DNA of 64,000 nt from an uncultured Lachnospiraceae bacterium (GCA_946544235.1 CAMNMC010000093.1:1-64000); one strand, 5' to 3'. Counted from the first letter of the stretch, positions 18,577 to 28,038 are shown. Notes: generated by a model not told the origin, from the letters alone. Program-made: numbers and translations.

Positions 18577-19335
18577 ATGCAGAACGTCGGAAGTCTTACA
18601 ACGACCATACTGAAGCCTGATGGACTAAAAAGTCCGGGAGAAGAGAAGGCTATCTCGGAGCATGTTCTGACAATAATAATAAATGAGCATCCTGTCTACA
18701 GACTTACCTGTACGAAGGATGGTCTAAGAGAGCTTGTGGCCGGAAGACTCCTGACGGACGGTTTTATCGAAAAGGCAGAGGATATCTATAAGATAGTCTT
18801 CTGTAAATATGAGAATGAAGCAAGCGTTTTTCTAAGCAGAGAAATCTCGTGGAAAGAGACTGTCGTAAGTGTTCCGACCTGCTGCAGTGGTAACAGAGTA
18901 TTTGCCGAGAATGAAAACGCTAGAAAAATAAAAAGGCTTCCGGAATATAAATGGAAGCCTGAATGGGTTTTTGGGCTTGTAAACGAATTTAAAAACGGAA
19001 CCGAGATACACAGGATGACGAGCGGCAGTCACGTATGCATACTTGCCAGAGAAGGAAAGGTTCTTTATGTCTGTGAAGATATCGGCAGACATAATGCGGT
19101 TGATAAGGCTGTGGGGTATGCGATACTGAACGGGATCCCTTTACCCGAGTGTATGCTCTTCACATCAGGGCGTACACCGGTTGATATGGTTGAGAAGGTG
19201 ATCTCTGCGGGAATACCGGTTCTGGTATCTAAATCCGTTCCGACCATTGAGTCGGTAAAACTTGCGGAAGAGTATAACCTTACGCTCATAGGACGAGCCT
19301 GGCCGGATCAGTGTGAGATTTACACTTCGGTCTGA
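18577..19335 (+). CDS. fdhD: Formate dehydrogenase accessory sulfurtransferase FdhD
   Basis: 252 aa. FdhD passes sulfur from a cysteine desulfurase to the molybdenum or tungsten cofactor of formate dehydrogenase. Seen: LVAGRLLTDGFI, the cysteine site PTCCSGNRVF (about residues 100-109), TSGSHVCIL, CEDIGRHNAVDK and FTSGRTPVDMV. The active site carries two adjacent cysteines (CC) where the well-studied enzymes have C-x-x-C. No formate dehydrogenase or cofactor gene is in the window, so its client is elsewhere. The ATG has TAGGAGAG upstream. Confidence 0.93.
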   Translation: MQNVGSLTTTILKPDGLKSPGEEKAISEHVLTIIINEHPVYRLTCTKDGLRELVAGRLLTDGFIEKAEDIYKIVFCKYENEASVFLSREISWKETVVSVPTCCSGNRVFAENENARKIKRLPEYKWKPEWVFGLVNEFKNGTEIHRMTSGSHVCILAREGKVLYVCEDIGRHNAVDKAVGYAILNGIPLPECMLFTSGRTPVDMVEKVISAGIPVLVSKSVPTIESVKLAEEYNLTLIGRAWPDQCEIYTSV

Positions 19336-19478
19336 TGCCGGTATATGTTAATGATACGGATGGCCGGCAGTGTATTCACAGCTATATGATTATCGGTATG
19401 GTTGCCGGGAGCCGGAAGACTGTTTAACTATGGATATAAGAGAATTGATGAGGGGTGTATGGCTAAGGAGGAGTGACA

Positions 19479-20324
19479 ATGAGCAGGAAAACTATTGTAG
19501 CTATAATGTATGATTTTGATAAAACACTCTGCACCAAAAATATGCAGGAATACTCCTTTATTCCGAACGTGGGGCTGTCTGAGGAAGAATTCTGGAGTGG
19601 GGCGAATGACTTGTCTAAGAGCCTTCAGATGGACGGAGTTCTTGCATATATGTGGAAGATGATCGTCGAATCCAAGAGAAATTCCAAAAGTATTCATCGT
19701 AAGGATTTCGTCGAGCTGGGTAAGTCTCTGGAGTTCTATGATGGCGTGACAGAGTGGTTTGACCGTATTAATTCCTATGGCAAGGCTGCCGGTGTGCAGG
19801 TTGAACACTACATCATTTCGTCCGGCCTGAAGGAAATAATCGAAGGCTCGAGCATCTACAGAAAGTTCAAGGAAGTATATGCGTGCGAGTTTATGTATGA
19901 TGAGAACGACATAGCCTGCTGGCCGAAAAATGTGGTCAATTACACCACCAAGACTCAGTTTCTGTTCAGGATAAATAAGGGCGTTTCGGATCTCTCTGAT
20001 GACAGGACGCTTAATGATTATATTCCTGAAGACGAGAGACGTATACCATTCAGAAATATGATCTATATTGCTGACGGTATCACGGATGTTCCGTGTATGA
20101 AGCTTGTAAAGGTTAACGGAGGCTATTCGATAGCGGTTTATCAGAAGAGTAAGAAGGAACAGGCAAATGAACTGCTGAGAAATAACAGAGTGAATTATAT
20201 CGTACCTGCAAATTATAAAGAGGGCTCGGATCTTGATACTCTGATCAAGGATGTAATATCCGAGATAGCACTTAAGGATGAGCTTGTAAAGCTTCATCTG
20301 AAGCAGAAGGAGAAGGGCAGATAA
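19479..20324 (+). CDS. HAD-superfamily hydrolase
   Basis: 281 aa. HAD motif I is DFDKTL near residue 12 (nucleophile Asp plus acid/base Asp), motif II is IISSG, a Lys lies in the middle, and motif III is IADGITDVP. Phosphoserine phosphatase-like phosphomonoesterases have this layout; the substrate is unknown. ATG at 19479 is chosen because AAGGAGG is 7 nt upstream; the GTG two codons earlier is too close. It appears to be a single-gene unit. Confidence 0.88.
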   Translation: MSRKTIVAIMYDFDKTLCTKNMQEYSFIPNVGLSEEEFWSGANDLSKSLQMDGVLAYMWKMIVESKRNSKSIHRKDFVELGKSLEFYDGVTEWFDRINSYGKAAGVQVEHYIISSGLKEIIEGSSIYRKFKEVYACEFMYDENDIACWPKNVVNYTTKTQFLFRINKGVSDLSDDRTLNDYIPEDERRIPFRNMIYIADGITDVPCMKLVKVNGGYSIAVYQKSKKEQANELLRNNRVNYIVPANYKEGSDLDTLIKDVISEIALKDELVKLHLKQKEKGR

Positions 20325-20493
20325 ACTTCGATTCTGAACTGTCGCGGACCGGGTGGCGGCAAACTGTATAAACAATGTAATAGAGGTGTATTTTTGCGGG
20401 TATAATAAAAAAACAGCAGATGATAAGATGGGTTTGTAAATGATCAACATGGATGCTCGATAGGAGTATTTATCGGGAAGGAGATATACGGAC

Positions 20494-22614
20494 ATGTTTA
20501 AGAAAAGACTTATCAAACCTGTCATTACTTATGCGATTATTGCAGCGCTGACTCTTTCTGCATGCGGAAAGAGAGACAAGGCGGATGATACTACTCAGAC
20601 TACCGGAACAGTTCAGCTTACCGGTACCGATCAGGGGACGGAGGATGCTCAGAATACTGAAATAACTCAGACCACAGAGGATGGTCAGACAACCGATTCA
20701 ACACAGAATGCTGAGGATGGTCAGACAACCGATTCAACACAGAATACTGAGGATGGTCAGACAACTGAGCCGGATCAGACCACGGAAACAACCCGGACAG
20801 AGGGAGAGAACGAAGAAAAGCTTCCGTATACCTCGGGCGTGCTGACCTTTTCGGCAGGTTCCGGAGTATATGCGGATGAGTTCCCACTGGAGATAGCTTC
20901 GACGGATCCGGAGTATAAGGAAATATGGTATACTGTTGACGGAAGTGATCCGGCATGCAGTGATACAGCTGTGAAATACGAAGAGGCGGTACTGATACGT
21001 GACAGGAAAAATGATCCGAATGTTGTTTCGGCAGTATCTCCTGACCTCTTCTGTTCTAATTACAGTAATGCAAATAAGGCAGAGAAAACCTTTGAATGCT
21101 ATATTCAGGCTCCGGCGGATGCAGATGTGGATAAATGTATGACCGTCAGGGCAGTGGCGAAGAATTCCGAGGGCGAAGTGTCTGAGGAGTCAAATGCGGT
21201 ATATTTTATCGGAACCATGGAAGAGCATATACAGGGACTTGCTGAAAGCTGCAGGGCTTCCGGACAGTCGCTTGCTGTTATTTCTCTTTCGATGGACTAT
21301 GATGACCTTTTTTCATCTGATAAGGGAATCTATGTTAAGGGCGATGTGTTTAAGAAATCGGTTGAGGGGTATTACAGAACTGCCAATAAAGCTGATCCTG
21401 AGGACGGCAGAAAGCTTCCTGCCAATTATAACCAGAAGGGAAGAGACTGGGAGCGTGAGGCAGGGATCACCATGCTGGAGGTTTCGGGTGAAGGAAATGT
21501 GAGCATAGCATTTTCACAGAACTGTGGTGTGAGGATACAGGGCAACTATTCGAGATCGGATCTGCAGAAGGGCTTCCGTCTGTATGCGCGAAAAGACTAC
21601 GGACAGAAGAATTTTGAATATCCGGTTTTTGGTGAGGATTATCTGAATGATGAAGGAAAGGTAATGGATAAATACAAAAACCTTGTACTTCGTGCGGGAG
21701 GAAATGCTGCCATGGGACCGAAGTTTAACGATACCTTCTGGCAGAGCTTCTGCGGTGATATGTCCGTGGATACACAGAAATCCCGTCCTTGTATCGTATA
21801 TCTTAACGGAGAATACTGGGGGCTCTATGTCCTTCAGGAGGATTACAGCGACGATTATTTTGAAGAGCATCATGGTGTTGATAAGGATAATGTGGTACTC
21901 TATAAAGGTGATGCCGAGGCTTTAAAGCTGGGATATAAGCTGGACGAAGGAGAACTTCCTGAGGGAGAAACTGAGGATTATTATTTCAGGGAGCTTCTTG
22001 ATTTCTTTGCTGATCATTCGGATCTGAAGGAACAGCAGGATTATGATGAATTTATAAGGCTGGTAGACCCGCAGTCTGTACTAGAGTATTTTGCCGTGGA
22101 AACATGGATCGATAATAAATGGGACTGGCCGGGTAAGAACTGGTCAATGTGGAAAACAACTGTATCGGACGGAACTGATGGGTACGGTGACGGAAGATGG
22201 AGATTTGTATTTTATGATCTGGATTTCGGCGGCTGGAGCGGAAAATCAGATGCCGGGCATAATACGATAAAAGAAGACAATTATAAAACTGAGGGATTAC
22301 TGGACATGGATACAGACAATCCGGCAGTGCTGTGCTTTGCGTATCTTATGACCAATGAAGGCTTCCGGAAAGAATTTGAGGATAAACTGCTCACTCTTAC
22401 TAATACTGAGTTCGAGCAGAAGGCGGCCGTGGACAATCTGGATCGCTTCACGAAGACGTATTCGCCGCTTTATCCACAGTTCTTTGACCGCTATAAGGAT
22501 CCAAAGATACCAAGTGATCCGTCTTGGAGTATTCAGAGCATCAGGGAATTCATAGTAGCGAGACCGGATAATATACAGAAAATGATTGATTATTGTGAGA
22601 AAACATATAAATGA
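20494..22614 (+). CDS. CotH-kinase family lipoprotein
   Basis: 706 aa. Lipoprotein signal with lipobox LSAC (Cys about 24), a Thr/Gln/Asp/Glu-rich linker (about 28-112) encoded by 36-bp direct repeats, a chitobiase-type Fn3-like domain (about 115-245, EIWYTVDGSDP), then a CotH-type kinase-like domain (about 310-640) with GVRIQGNYSR, VYLNGEYWGLYVLQE and FYDLDFGGW. CotH proteins are atypical protein kinases in spore coats; in anaerobic gut bacteria they are often surface or cellulosome-associated proteins. Expected location: outer face of the membrane. The start follows AAGGAGATA. It overlaps the next gene by 4 nt (ATGA). Confidence 0.88.
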   Translation: MFKKRLIKPVITYAIIAALTLSACGKRDKADDTTQTTGTVQLTGTDQGTEDAQNTEITQTTEDGQTTDSTQNAEDGQTTDSTQNTEDGQTTEPDQTTETTRTEGENEEKLPYTSGVLTFSAGSGVYADEFPLEIASTDPEYKEIWYTVDGSDPACSDTAVKYEEAVLIRDRKNDPNVVSAVSPDLFCSNYSNANKAEKTFECYIQAPADADVDKCMTVRAVAKNSEGEVSEESNAVYFIGTMEEHIQGLAESCRASGQSLAVISLSMDYDDLFSSDKGIYVKGDVFKKSVEGYYRTANKADPEDGRKLPANYNQKGRDWEREAGITMLEVSGEGNVSIAFSQNCGVRIQGNYSRSDLQKGFRLYARKDYGQKNFEYPVFGEDYLNDEGKVMDKYKNLVLRAGGNAAMGPKFNDTFWQSFCGDMSVDTQKSRPCIVYLNGEYWGLYVLQEDYSDDYFEEHHGVDKDNVVLYKGDAEALKLGYKLDEGELPEGETEDYYFRELLDFFADHSDLKEQQDYDEFIRLVDPQSVLEYFAVETWIDNKWDWPGKNWSMWKTTVSDGTDGYGDGRWRFVFYDLDFGGWSGKSDAGHNTIKEDNYKTEGLLDMDTDNPAVLCFAYLMTNEGFRKEFEDKLLTLTNTEFEQKAAVDNLDRFTKTYSPLYPQFFDRYKDPKIPSDPSWSIQSIREFIVARPDNIQKMIDYCEKTYK
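20677..20766 (+). repeat. 36-bp in-frame direct repeats in the CotH linker
   Basis: Copies begin at 20677, 20713 and 20749 (the last partial), encoding the 12-residue unit EDGQTTDSTQN(A/T). This is a candidate length-variable region. Confidence 0.8.
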
Positions 22615-23165
22615 TCCAAGTTAATTATGAAATCATAAAATCACACAGAAAGACAATAGCTATACAGATAAGGCCGGACTGCAGGGTTGTAGTCCGGGCG
22701 CCGTATCGGATGTCAAAAGCAGCAATCAAAGGCTTTGTTAATGAAAAAAGCAGCTGGATAGAAAAACATCTGGAGAAGATGAGGGCTCTTAAGGAAGAGC
22801 ATTCGGACTGCATCGATCTTTCAGAGAAAGAGGTAAGAAGGCTTGCGGACGAAGCTCTAAAGTCGATCCCTCCGCGTGTCAAGGAGTATGCGGAGAGGAT
22901 GGGTGTTACCTACGGCAGGATAACAATCAGAAACCAGCGAACCAGATGGGGGAGCTGTTCATCAAAGGGCAATCTGAATTTTAATTGTCAGCTTATGCTT
23001 TTGCCGGCGGAGATCAGAGACTATGTGATCGTTCATGAATTGTGCCACAGGAGAGAGATGAACCATTCGGTCAGCTTCTGGACAGAGGTCGAGAAATATT
23101 GTCCTGATTACAGGGAACTAAGAAAAAAACTTAAGCAGGTAAAGATTCGTCAGGAAATATCCTGA
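22611..23165 (+). CDS. DUF45/YgjP-type zinc metallopeptidase
   Basis: 184 aa. The zinc motif HELCHRREMNHS (about 142-153) and the conserved RTRWGSCSSKGNLNFN are hallmarks of the YgjP/SprT-like family, often placed with M48 peptidases. Soluble, cytoplasmic by prediction; physiological substrate unknown. Translationally coupled to the CotH gene by ATGA overlap. Confidence 0.88.
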   Translation: MIQVNYEIIKSHRKTIAIQIRPDCRVVVRAPYRMSKAAIKGFVNEKSSWIEKHLEKMRALKEEHSDCIDLSEKEVRRLADEALKSIPPRVKEYAERMGVTYGRITIRNQRTRWGSCSSKGNLNFNCQLMLLPAEIRDYVIVHELCHRREMNHSVSFWTEVEKYCPDYRELRKKLKQVKIRQEIS

Positions 23166-23230
23166 CAGCCTGAAAGTGCGTGAAGATATGGAAACACTGA
23201 TAACCTTAGAAAATGTAACAAAGTCATATG

Positions 23231-23272
23231 GTGGGAAAACTGTTATAGACAGTATTTCCCACGATTTTATTT
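23231..23272 (+). terminator. Terminator after the CotH/DUF45 unit
   Basis: GTGGGAAA (23231-23238) pairs with TTTCCCAC (23255-23262), continued by ACTGT/ACAGT with one bulge; GATTTTATTTA follows. Confidence 0.7.
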
Positions 23273-23298
23273 ATGTTTTGCAATTAATATGTTATAAT
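23270..23298 (+). promoter_or_regulatory. Promoter for the beta-helix protein
   Basis: TTTATG (23270-23275, weak -35), a 17-bp spacer and consensus TATAAT (23293-23298). Confidence 0.45.
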
Positions 23299-23306
23299 TA
23301 TACATA

Positions 23307-23441
23307 GTTACTTTATTGGGCGAAGTGGGCGGAAAAGAACGCTTCGGAAAGTGCTCCTGTTAGGGAGAAAGATTATATGTGGTAACCGTTATTGCTTAAA
23401 TTATTGCACAACGGTTGTTGAGTTTTGCAAAGGAGGTAAAC
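23307..23441 (+). promoter_or_regulatory. Structured leader of the beta-helix gene
   Basis: The ~135-nt untranslated region can form at least three stems: 23321-23327/23340-23346 (7 bp with one G-U), 23354-23357/23364-23367, and 23384-23390/23410-23416 (7 bp, just before the ribosome binding site). It does not match the c-di-GMP, SAM, TPP or other riboswitch consensus patterns I can recall. Confidence 0.35.
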
Positions 23442-26400
23442 ATGAGAAAGGGGAAGAGATTTTTAGCGGCATCGCTGATATGCATGGCTGCATCGATGGC
23501 TCCGGCATTCTTATCGGGTGGTTCAAATGCTCTTAAGAACGGGATTATCGGTGGAAATAATGTGGTTTATGCATCACCGGAGGGTGAGACTACGGAGGAG
23601 GATCCGGTTCAGGCTACTATTGTTACGCCTGAAGACTTTTTTAATTATTTTGATGAATCGGGCACATTGTTGGCCAGTGTGACTGATGAGAAAATATGCT
23701 TTCAGGGTGATTTCTCTGAAATAGGTGTAAATTATATTATTATTGATCATTCTATCAGCATAGTGGGAGATGAGGCTTCTTTTGATGGCGTAATATTTAT
23801 GGTTCTATCTGATAATGTAACTATTGATGGCTTAGATATTACTCAGCATAATGATATATATGGGATTTTGATAGATGGATGTCAGAATGTTACTATAAAA
23901 AACTGTGTGATCGACTATGCTGCTTTAGAGGGTTCTGACAGCTATGCCATTTGTGCTGATTGTTCAACGGTTGATATAAGCAATAATACAATATATTATA
24001 CAGGTAAATCAGATGGTACGGTTGTAAATAGTGCGATTGCCGTACTTGGGGATGAAGAAGATGAGGATAATTATAACTCTGCGGTTTTGACTGGTAATAC
24101 TATCGAAGCGCTTTTGCCGGCTGTAGATGTTCAATATGATCCTGATACCTGGGCACCAAAAGTGATGGTCAGCGGTGTATATTGTAATGAGATGGATGAT
24201 GTGATATTTAATGAGAATAAAATAAATATAAAGTGCAACACGCATACAGGTGATTGGTCTTGTTTGTACGGATTTTATTTTGATAAAGATGTTTTTGCGT
24301 TTTATGACAGAGACTATAAATTGGAGTTTTGTGAAAATACAATTGAAATTGATGGTAGCGACATTAGTGATGCCTGCATATATGGTTTTTCAGGTTATGC
24401 GTATGAACAGATAATTGATAATAATACATTTGATATCAGCGCTGAGTATTGTGCCTATGCCGTAAGTCTATCCGGACCTAATGAGCCAAGTATAACTAAT
24501 AATACTATTACTCTTGATGCTGAATATACATATGGTATATATGCCTATGCTTACATGGGTGCTGTAGAGGAGATGAATGTAGATAATAATACCATAACAT
24601 TAACCGGATCGATAGCTAATGGAATAGAATATTCAAGTCCTGGGGAAGCAATAATCAAAAATAATACCATAACCGCTGATGCTGATATTTTTGATGGTAT
24701 CATTACAAGAGGCGAAAATATATCAATTGAAAATAACACCATAACCGAAAAGGTGGATGCGGGAGATGAACAGTCGGGAGATATTCAGACAGTAGGAGAT
24801 CCATATTTCTTTAAATATGGTAATAAGTATGTATCATGCGGTATTAATAGTGATAATAAAGATGATACCACTACTATTATAGATAATACTATTAAATTAA
24901 AGGGCTGCGGAATAGCAGTTACAAATGGGGCTGAAATCGAAGGTAATACTGTAGAAGTAGAATTTGATTATGCGGTTATATTGGATACTGATCCTCTTGG
25001 TGAAGATGGTAATGGAGATGAGACTTCTGCTGAAGAACCGAAAATTATATATTTAGTTCATGATAATACGCTTTATGCAACGGATGTTTCGGGAGATGAA
25101 GCAGTAAAGTTTATTGATCCAAAAACGTCAAAGATTTATGATAATTATCCGTGTGACATGTCAACAAAAGCTACAGTTACAATGGCTGAAACATCTTATA
25201 CATATACAGGTGAGTCTGTCACTCCGGTACCTGTAGTTAAAGTTGGAGAAAAAATACTGACTTCGGGCACTGATTATGAATATGTATATAAAGACAGTAC
25301 AGGTGAAGTGGTTGAGAATCCTGTGAATGCAGGTGATTACACAGTAGTAGTGACAGGTAAAGGGAATTATTTTGAGTCGGTAACAGCCGGTTTTACAATA
25401 ACTCCTGCTATGATCGGTTCAGTTACTCTCAAGAATGCCAATATGTCTTATACGGGCAAGAATGTGACTCAGACACCGACAGTTACTGCAACAGTTAACG
25501 GAGAGACTGTTGAACTTACAAAAGGCAAAAAGTCAGGTACAACAGGAGATTATTATCTGACATTTAGTGATAACATCCAGATCGGAACGGCTAAAGTGGT
25601 CGTTACCGGAAAAGGAAACTTTACCGGTTCAATTACCAAGACATTTAATATCGTTCAATGCAGCTTATCAAGCAAAGCCACAGTTACACTGCCTGAGACA
25701 TCATATACATATACAGGCAAGGCTAATAAACCAAAACCTGTAGTTAAAGTTGGTGATAACACGCTTACACTTGGTACTGATTATGATTATGTATATAAAA
25801 ACAGCGCCGGTGAAGTGGTAGATGCTCCTGTAAACGCCGGTACCTACAAAGTGGTTGTTACAGGAAAAGGTAATTATTCTAAATCGGTCTCAGTTACATT
25901 TAAAATAACTCCTGTAAGTATCAGCTCTGCAAAACTGGCTAATGCATCTTGCACATACACGGGCAAGAATATAACTCAGACAATAACAGTTACCGCTAAG
26001 GTTAACGGAAAGACTGTTACACTTACAAAGGGTACAAAGTCAGGCACGACAGGAGATTACTATCTGACCTTCAGCAACAACCTGAATGTCGGTAAAGCAA
26101 CAGTGGTTATAACCGGAAAAGGAAACTATACCGGTTCAATAACCAAGACATTCAAGATTGTTCCAAAGGGAACAACGATCTCAGGTCTTACGGGTGCATC
26201 AAAAGCAATCACTGCAAAATGGAATAAGGTTACAACCAAGATGTCCAAGTCAGTTATAACCGGATACCAGATACAGATTGCTACGGATAAGAATTTTACA
26301 GATGGTAAGAAATATACAGTTAAGGCATATGATACAACAAGTAAGAAGATGACAGGACTTGTTTCAAATAAGACCTATTACGTACGCATCCGTACTTATA

Positions 26401-26465
26401 TGACTGTTGATTCGGCTAATTATTATTCGGACTGGAGTGCTGTAAAGACTGTAAAGACAAAGTAA
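23442..26465 (+). CDS. Large secreted beta-helix surface protein
   Basis: 1007 aa. A signal peptide (about 1-30) is followed by a right-handed parallel beta-helix region (about 60-560) with many Asn-rich turns (ENNTIT, DNNTIT, KNNTIT). Then come two copies of an A-B pair of Ig-like domains, each with SYTYTG or SYTG at the start and VTGKGN near the end (about 570-910), and a terminal fibronectin III domain (about 915-1007). There is no sortase motif or membrane anchor, so it may be released or held by its C-terminal domains. The beta-helix half is visibly more A/T-rich than the neighbouring genes and the Ig/Fn3 half, suggesting separate origins. The ATG at 23442 has AAAGGAGG 7 nt upstream, better than the codon at 23415. 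Confidence 0.88.
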   Translation: MRKGKRFLAASLICMAASMAPAFLSGGSNALKNGIIGGNNVVYASPEGETTEEDPVQATIVTPEDFFNYFDESGTLLASVTDEKICFQGDFSEIGVNYIIIDHSISIVGDEASFDGVIFMVLSDNVTIDGLDITQHNDIYGILIDGCQNVTIKNCVIDYAALEGSDSYAICADCSTVDISNNTIYYTGKSDGTVVNSAIAVLGDEEDEDNYNSAVLTGNTIEALLPAVDVQYDPDTWAPKVMVSGVYCNEMDDVIFNENKINIKCNTHTGDWSCLYGFYFDKDVFAFYDRDYKLEFCENTIEIDGSDISDACIYGFSGYAYEQIIDNNTFDISAEYCAYAVSLSGPNEPSITNNTITLDAEYTYGIYAYAYMGAVEEMNVDNNTITLTGSIANGIEYSSPGEAIIKNNTITADADIFDGIITRGENISIENNTITEKVDAGDEQSGDIQTVGDPYFFKYGNKYVSCGINSDNKDDTTTIIDNTIKLKGCGIAVTNGAEIEGNTVEVEFDYAVILDTDPLGEDGNGDETSAEEPKIIYLVHDNTLYATDVSGDEAVKFIDPKTSKIYDNYPCDMSTKATVTMAETSYTYTGESVTPVPVVKVGEKILTSGTDYEYVYKDSTGEVVENPVNAGDYTVVVTGKGNYFESVTAGFTITPAMIGSVTLKNANMSYTGKNVTQTPTVTATVNGETVELTKGKKSGTTGDYYLTFSDNIQIGTAKVVVTGKGNFTGSITKTFNIVQCSLSSKATVTLPETSYTYTGKANKPKPVVKVGDNTLTLGTDYDYVYKNSAGEVVDAPVNAGTYKVVVTGKGNYSKSVSVTFKITPVSISSAKLANASCTYTGKNITQTITVTAKVNGKTVTLTKGTKSGTTGDYYLTFSNNLNVGKATVVITGKGNYTGSITKTFKIVPKGTTISGLTGASKAITAKWNKVTTKMSKSVITGYQIQIATDKNFTDGKKYTVKAYDTTSKKMTGLVSNKTYYVRIRTYMTVDSANYYSDWSAVKTVKTK

Positions 26466-26512
26466 AAAAACACAGATATAATAAAGCATATATAATAAAA
26501 TATGTATAATAC

Positions 26513-26550
26513 AAAGGCGTTATAGGTGAGGATGCTTATAACGCCTTTTG
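26513..26550 (+). terminator. Terminator of the beta-helix gene
   Basis: A 12-bp perfect stem (26513-26524 with 26537-26548) with a T-run at its 3' end. Confidence 0.85.
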
Positions 26551-26704
26551 AGGTTAATTTTGTAATGAAAAAGCTTATAATTGGGGTGAAAGATAGATAT
26601 AAAATTAAATTTGTCATTTATAAAGATAATATTTGATTATATTTGTTGGAATGGTAAAATTATAAATAATTGTTGCATATGAGGAACATTATGAGGATTA
26701 ATAT

Positions 26705-27187
26705 ATGATAAGGGCGATAGAAAAAAGTGATATACCGGAATGTGTTAAGGTGATATGTGAGAGTTTTATGACTGTTGCAAAACAGTTTGATATAACACCG
26801 GAAAACTCTCCTGCGTTTACAGCGTTTGCAACCGATGAAAAAAAGATTCTTACCTGGATGGATGAACAGCACCGTCCGATGTATGGATATTTTGAGGGTG
26901 ATAAACTGATCGGATACTACAATCTTGCTCTGAATAATGAGAACGAGTGTGAATTGGGCAGTCTCAGTGTATTGCCGGAATACAGGCATAAAGGGATAGG
27001 TAAAACACTTCTTGATGATTCAATCTCAAAAGCAAAAGAGTTGGGATGCAGAATTATGAAGCTCAGTATAGTTGAAGAAAACACTGTCCTGAGACAGTGG
27101 TATGAAAAGAATGGGTTTAAACATACAAAAACTATAAAGTTTGATTTCTTCTCATTTACATGTGGATATCTGGAGAAGGAGATTTAA
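26705..27187 (+). CDS. GNAT family N-acetyltransferase
   Basis: 160 aa. The acetyl-CoA site is LSVLPEYRHKGIGKTLLD (about 91-108), with a later LSIVEENTVLRQWYEKNGF typical of GNAT strand 5/helix 4. Substrate unknown. The following EFR1 gene begins 17 nt after its stop. Confidence 0.88.
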   Translation: MIRAIEKSDIPECVKVICESFMTVAKQFDITPENSPAFTAFATDEKKILTWMDEQHRPMYGYFEGDKLIGYYNLALNNENECELGSLSVLPEYRHKGIGKTLLDDSISKAKELGCRIMKLSIVEENTVLRQWYEKNGFKHTKTIKFDFFSFTCGYLEKEI

Positions 27188-27204
27188 CCGGGAGATTGAT
27201 CGTT

Positions 27205-27966
27205 ATGACAGGTATATATTTCAGCGGTACGGGCAATTCAAAGTATGCCCTGGAAGTGTTTTGCAGAGAATATGATAAAGAAACTGCGGTTTATTCGATT
27301 GAGGATGAGGATGTAATATCGGCGGCAAAGGATGCAGATATGATAACGTTTGCTTATCCTGTGCAGTACAGCGCGATTCCGAAAATCCTGCATGATTTTA
27401 TTTCGGATAATAATAAGCTGTGGAAGAATAAGAAGATCTTTGTGATCGCAACGATGGGGCTCTTCAGCGGTGATGGTTCCGGTATGCTGGGACGCCTTCT
27501 GAAAAAATATGGAGCTGAAGTTATAGGCGGGCTTCATCTTAAGATGCCAGACAGTATCGGTGATGAGAAAGCATTGAAACGTCCGCTTGAGAAGAACAAG
27601 GAGCTTGTTAAAAATGCAGAGCTTAAGATAAAAGAATCTGTAAGGCTGCTTAAGGCAGGTAAACCAACACAGGAAGGAACAGGGCCTCTGTATCGGATGG
27701 CCGGATTATTCGGGCAGAGATTATATTTCGGACATAAAACAAAACATTATTCTGATAAGCTGAAGATTGATGCGAGTAAATGCGTAGGATGTGGAAAGTG
27801 TGAAAAACTCTGTCCTATGGATAATATCACTATTAAAGATAAGTTAGCTGTTTCGGGCGACCGTTGTACCATGTGTTATCGATGTGTTAATAAATGTCCG
27901 AAGCAGGCAATTACACTCCTTGGGAAAAGAGTGGTGGAACAGAGTGTGATAGAGAAATACTTATAG
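27205..27966 (+). CDS. EFR1-type flavodoxin-ferredoxin fusion protein
   Basis: 253 aa. The N-terminal flavodoxin-like domain has the FMN phosphate loop YFSGTGNSKY (about 5-14). The C-terminal part has two 4Fe-4S clusters, CVGCGKCEKLCP and CTMCYRCVNKCP (about 192-232). It likely carries electrons between a flavin and low-potential partners in the anaerobic cytoplasm; partners unknown. ATG at 27205 is preferred because it starts the flavodoxin strand and has GGGAGA 9 nt upstream. Confidence 0.9.
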   Translation: MTGIYFSGTGNSKYALEVFCREYDKETAVYSIEDEDVISAAKDADMITFAYPVQYSAIPKILHDFISDNNKLWKNKKIFVIATMGLFSGDGSGMLGRLLKKYGAEVIGGLHLKMPDSIGDEKALKRPLEKNKELVKNAELKIKESVRLLKAGKPTQEGTGPLYRMAGLFGQRLYFGHKTKHYSDKLKIDASKCVGCGKCEKLCPMDNITIKDKLAVSGDRCTMCYRCVNKCPKQAITLLGKRVVEQSVIEKYL

Positions 27967-28038
27967 AGAAAAGTGACAAAAATGAAAAAAGTCAAATTGT
28001 TGCCAATGGTGAATGAATGCGAAAGAGGAAGGAGTCCA

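Larger units (their letters stand above)
23188..23307 (+). pseudogene. Possible remnant of an ABC ATPase N-terminus
   Basis: An open frame of 39 codons begins METLITLENVTKSYGGKTVI, which reads exactly like the first strand and A-loop (Y) of an ABC ATPase. It then loses all similarity before a Walker A motif and stops at 23305. A terminator hairpin (23231-23262) and a promoter (23270-23298) overlap it. I read it as a decayed gene start, but a chance resemblance over about 20 residues is not excluded. Confidence 0.4.

Noticed and set aside
20677..20766. 36-bp periodic repeats resembling CRISPR spacing
   Set aside because: The copies are directly adjacent, with no spacers, and are in frame within the CotH gene linker.
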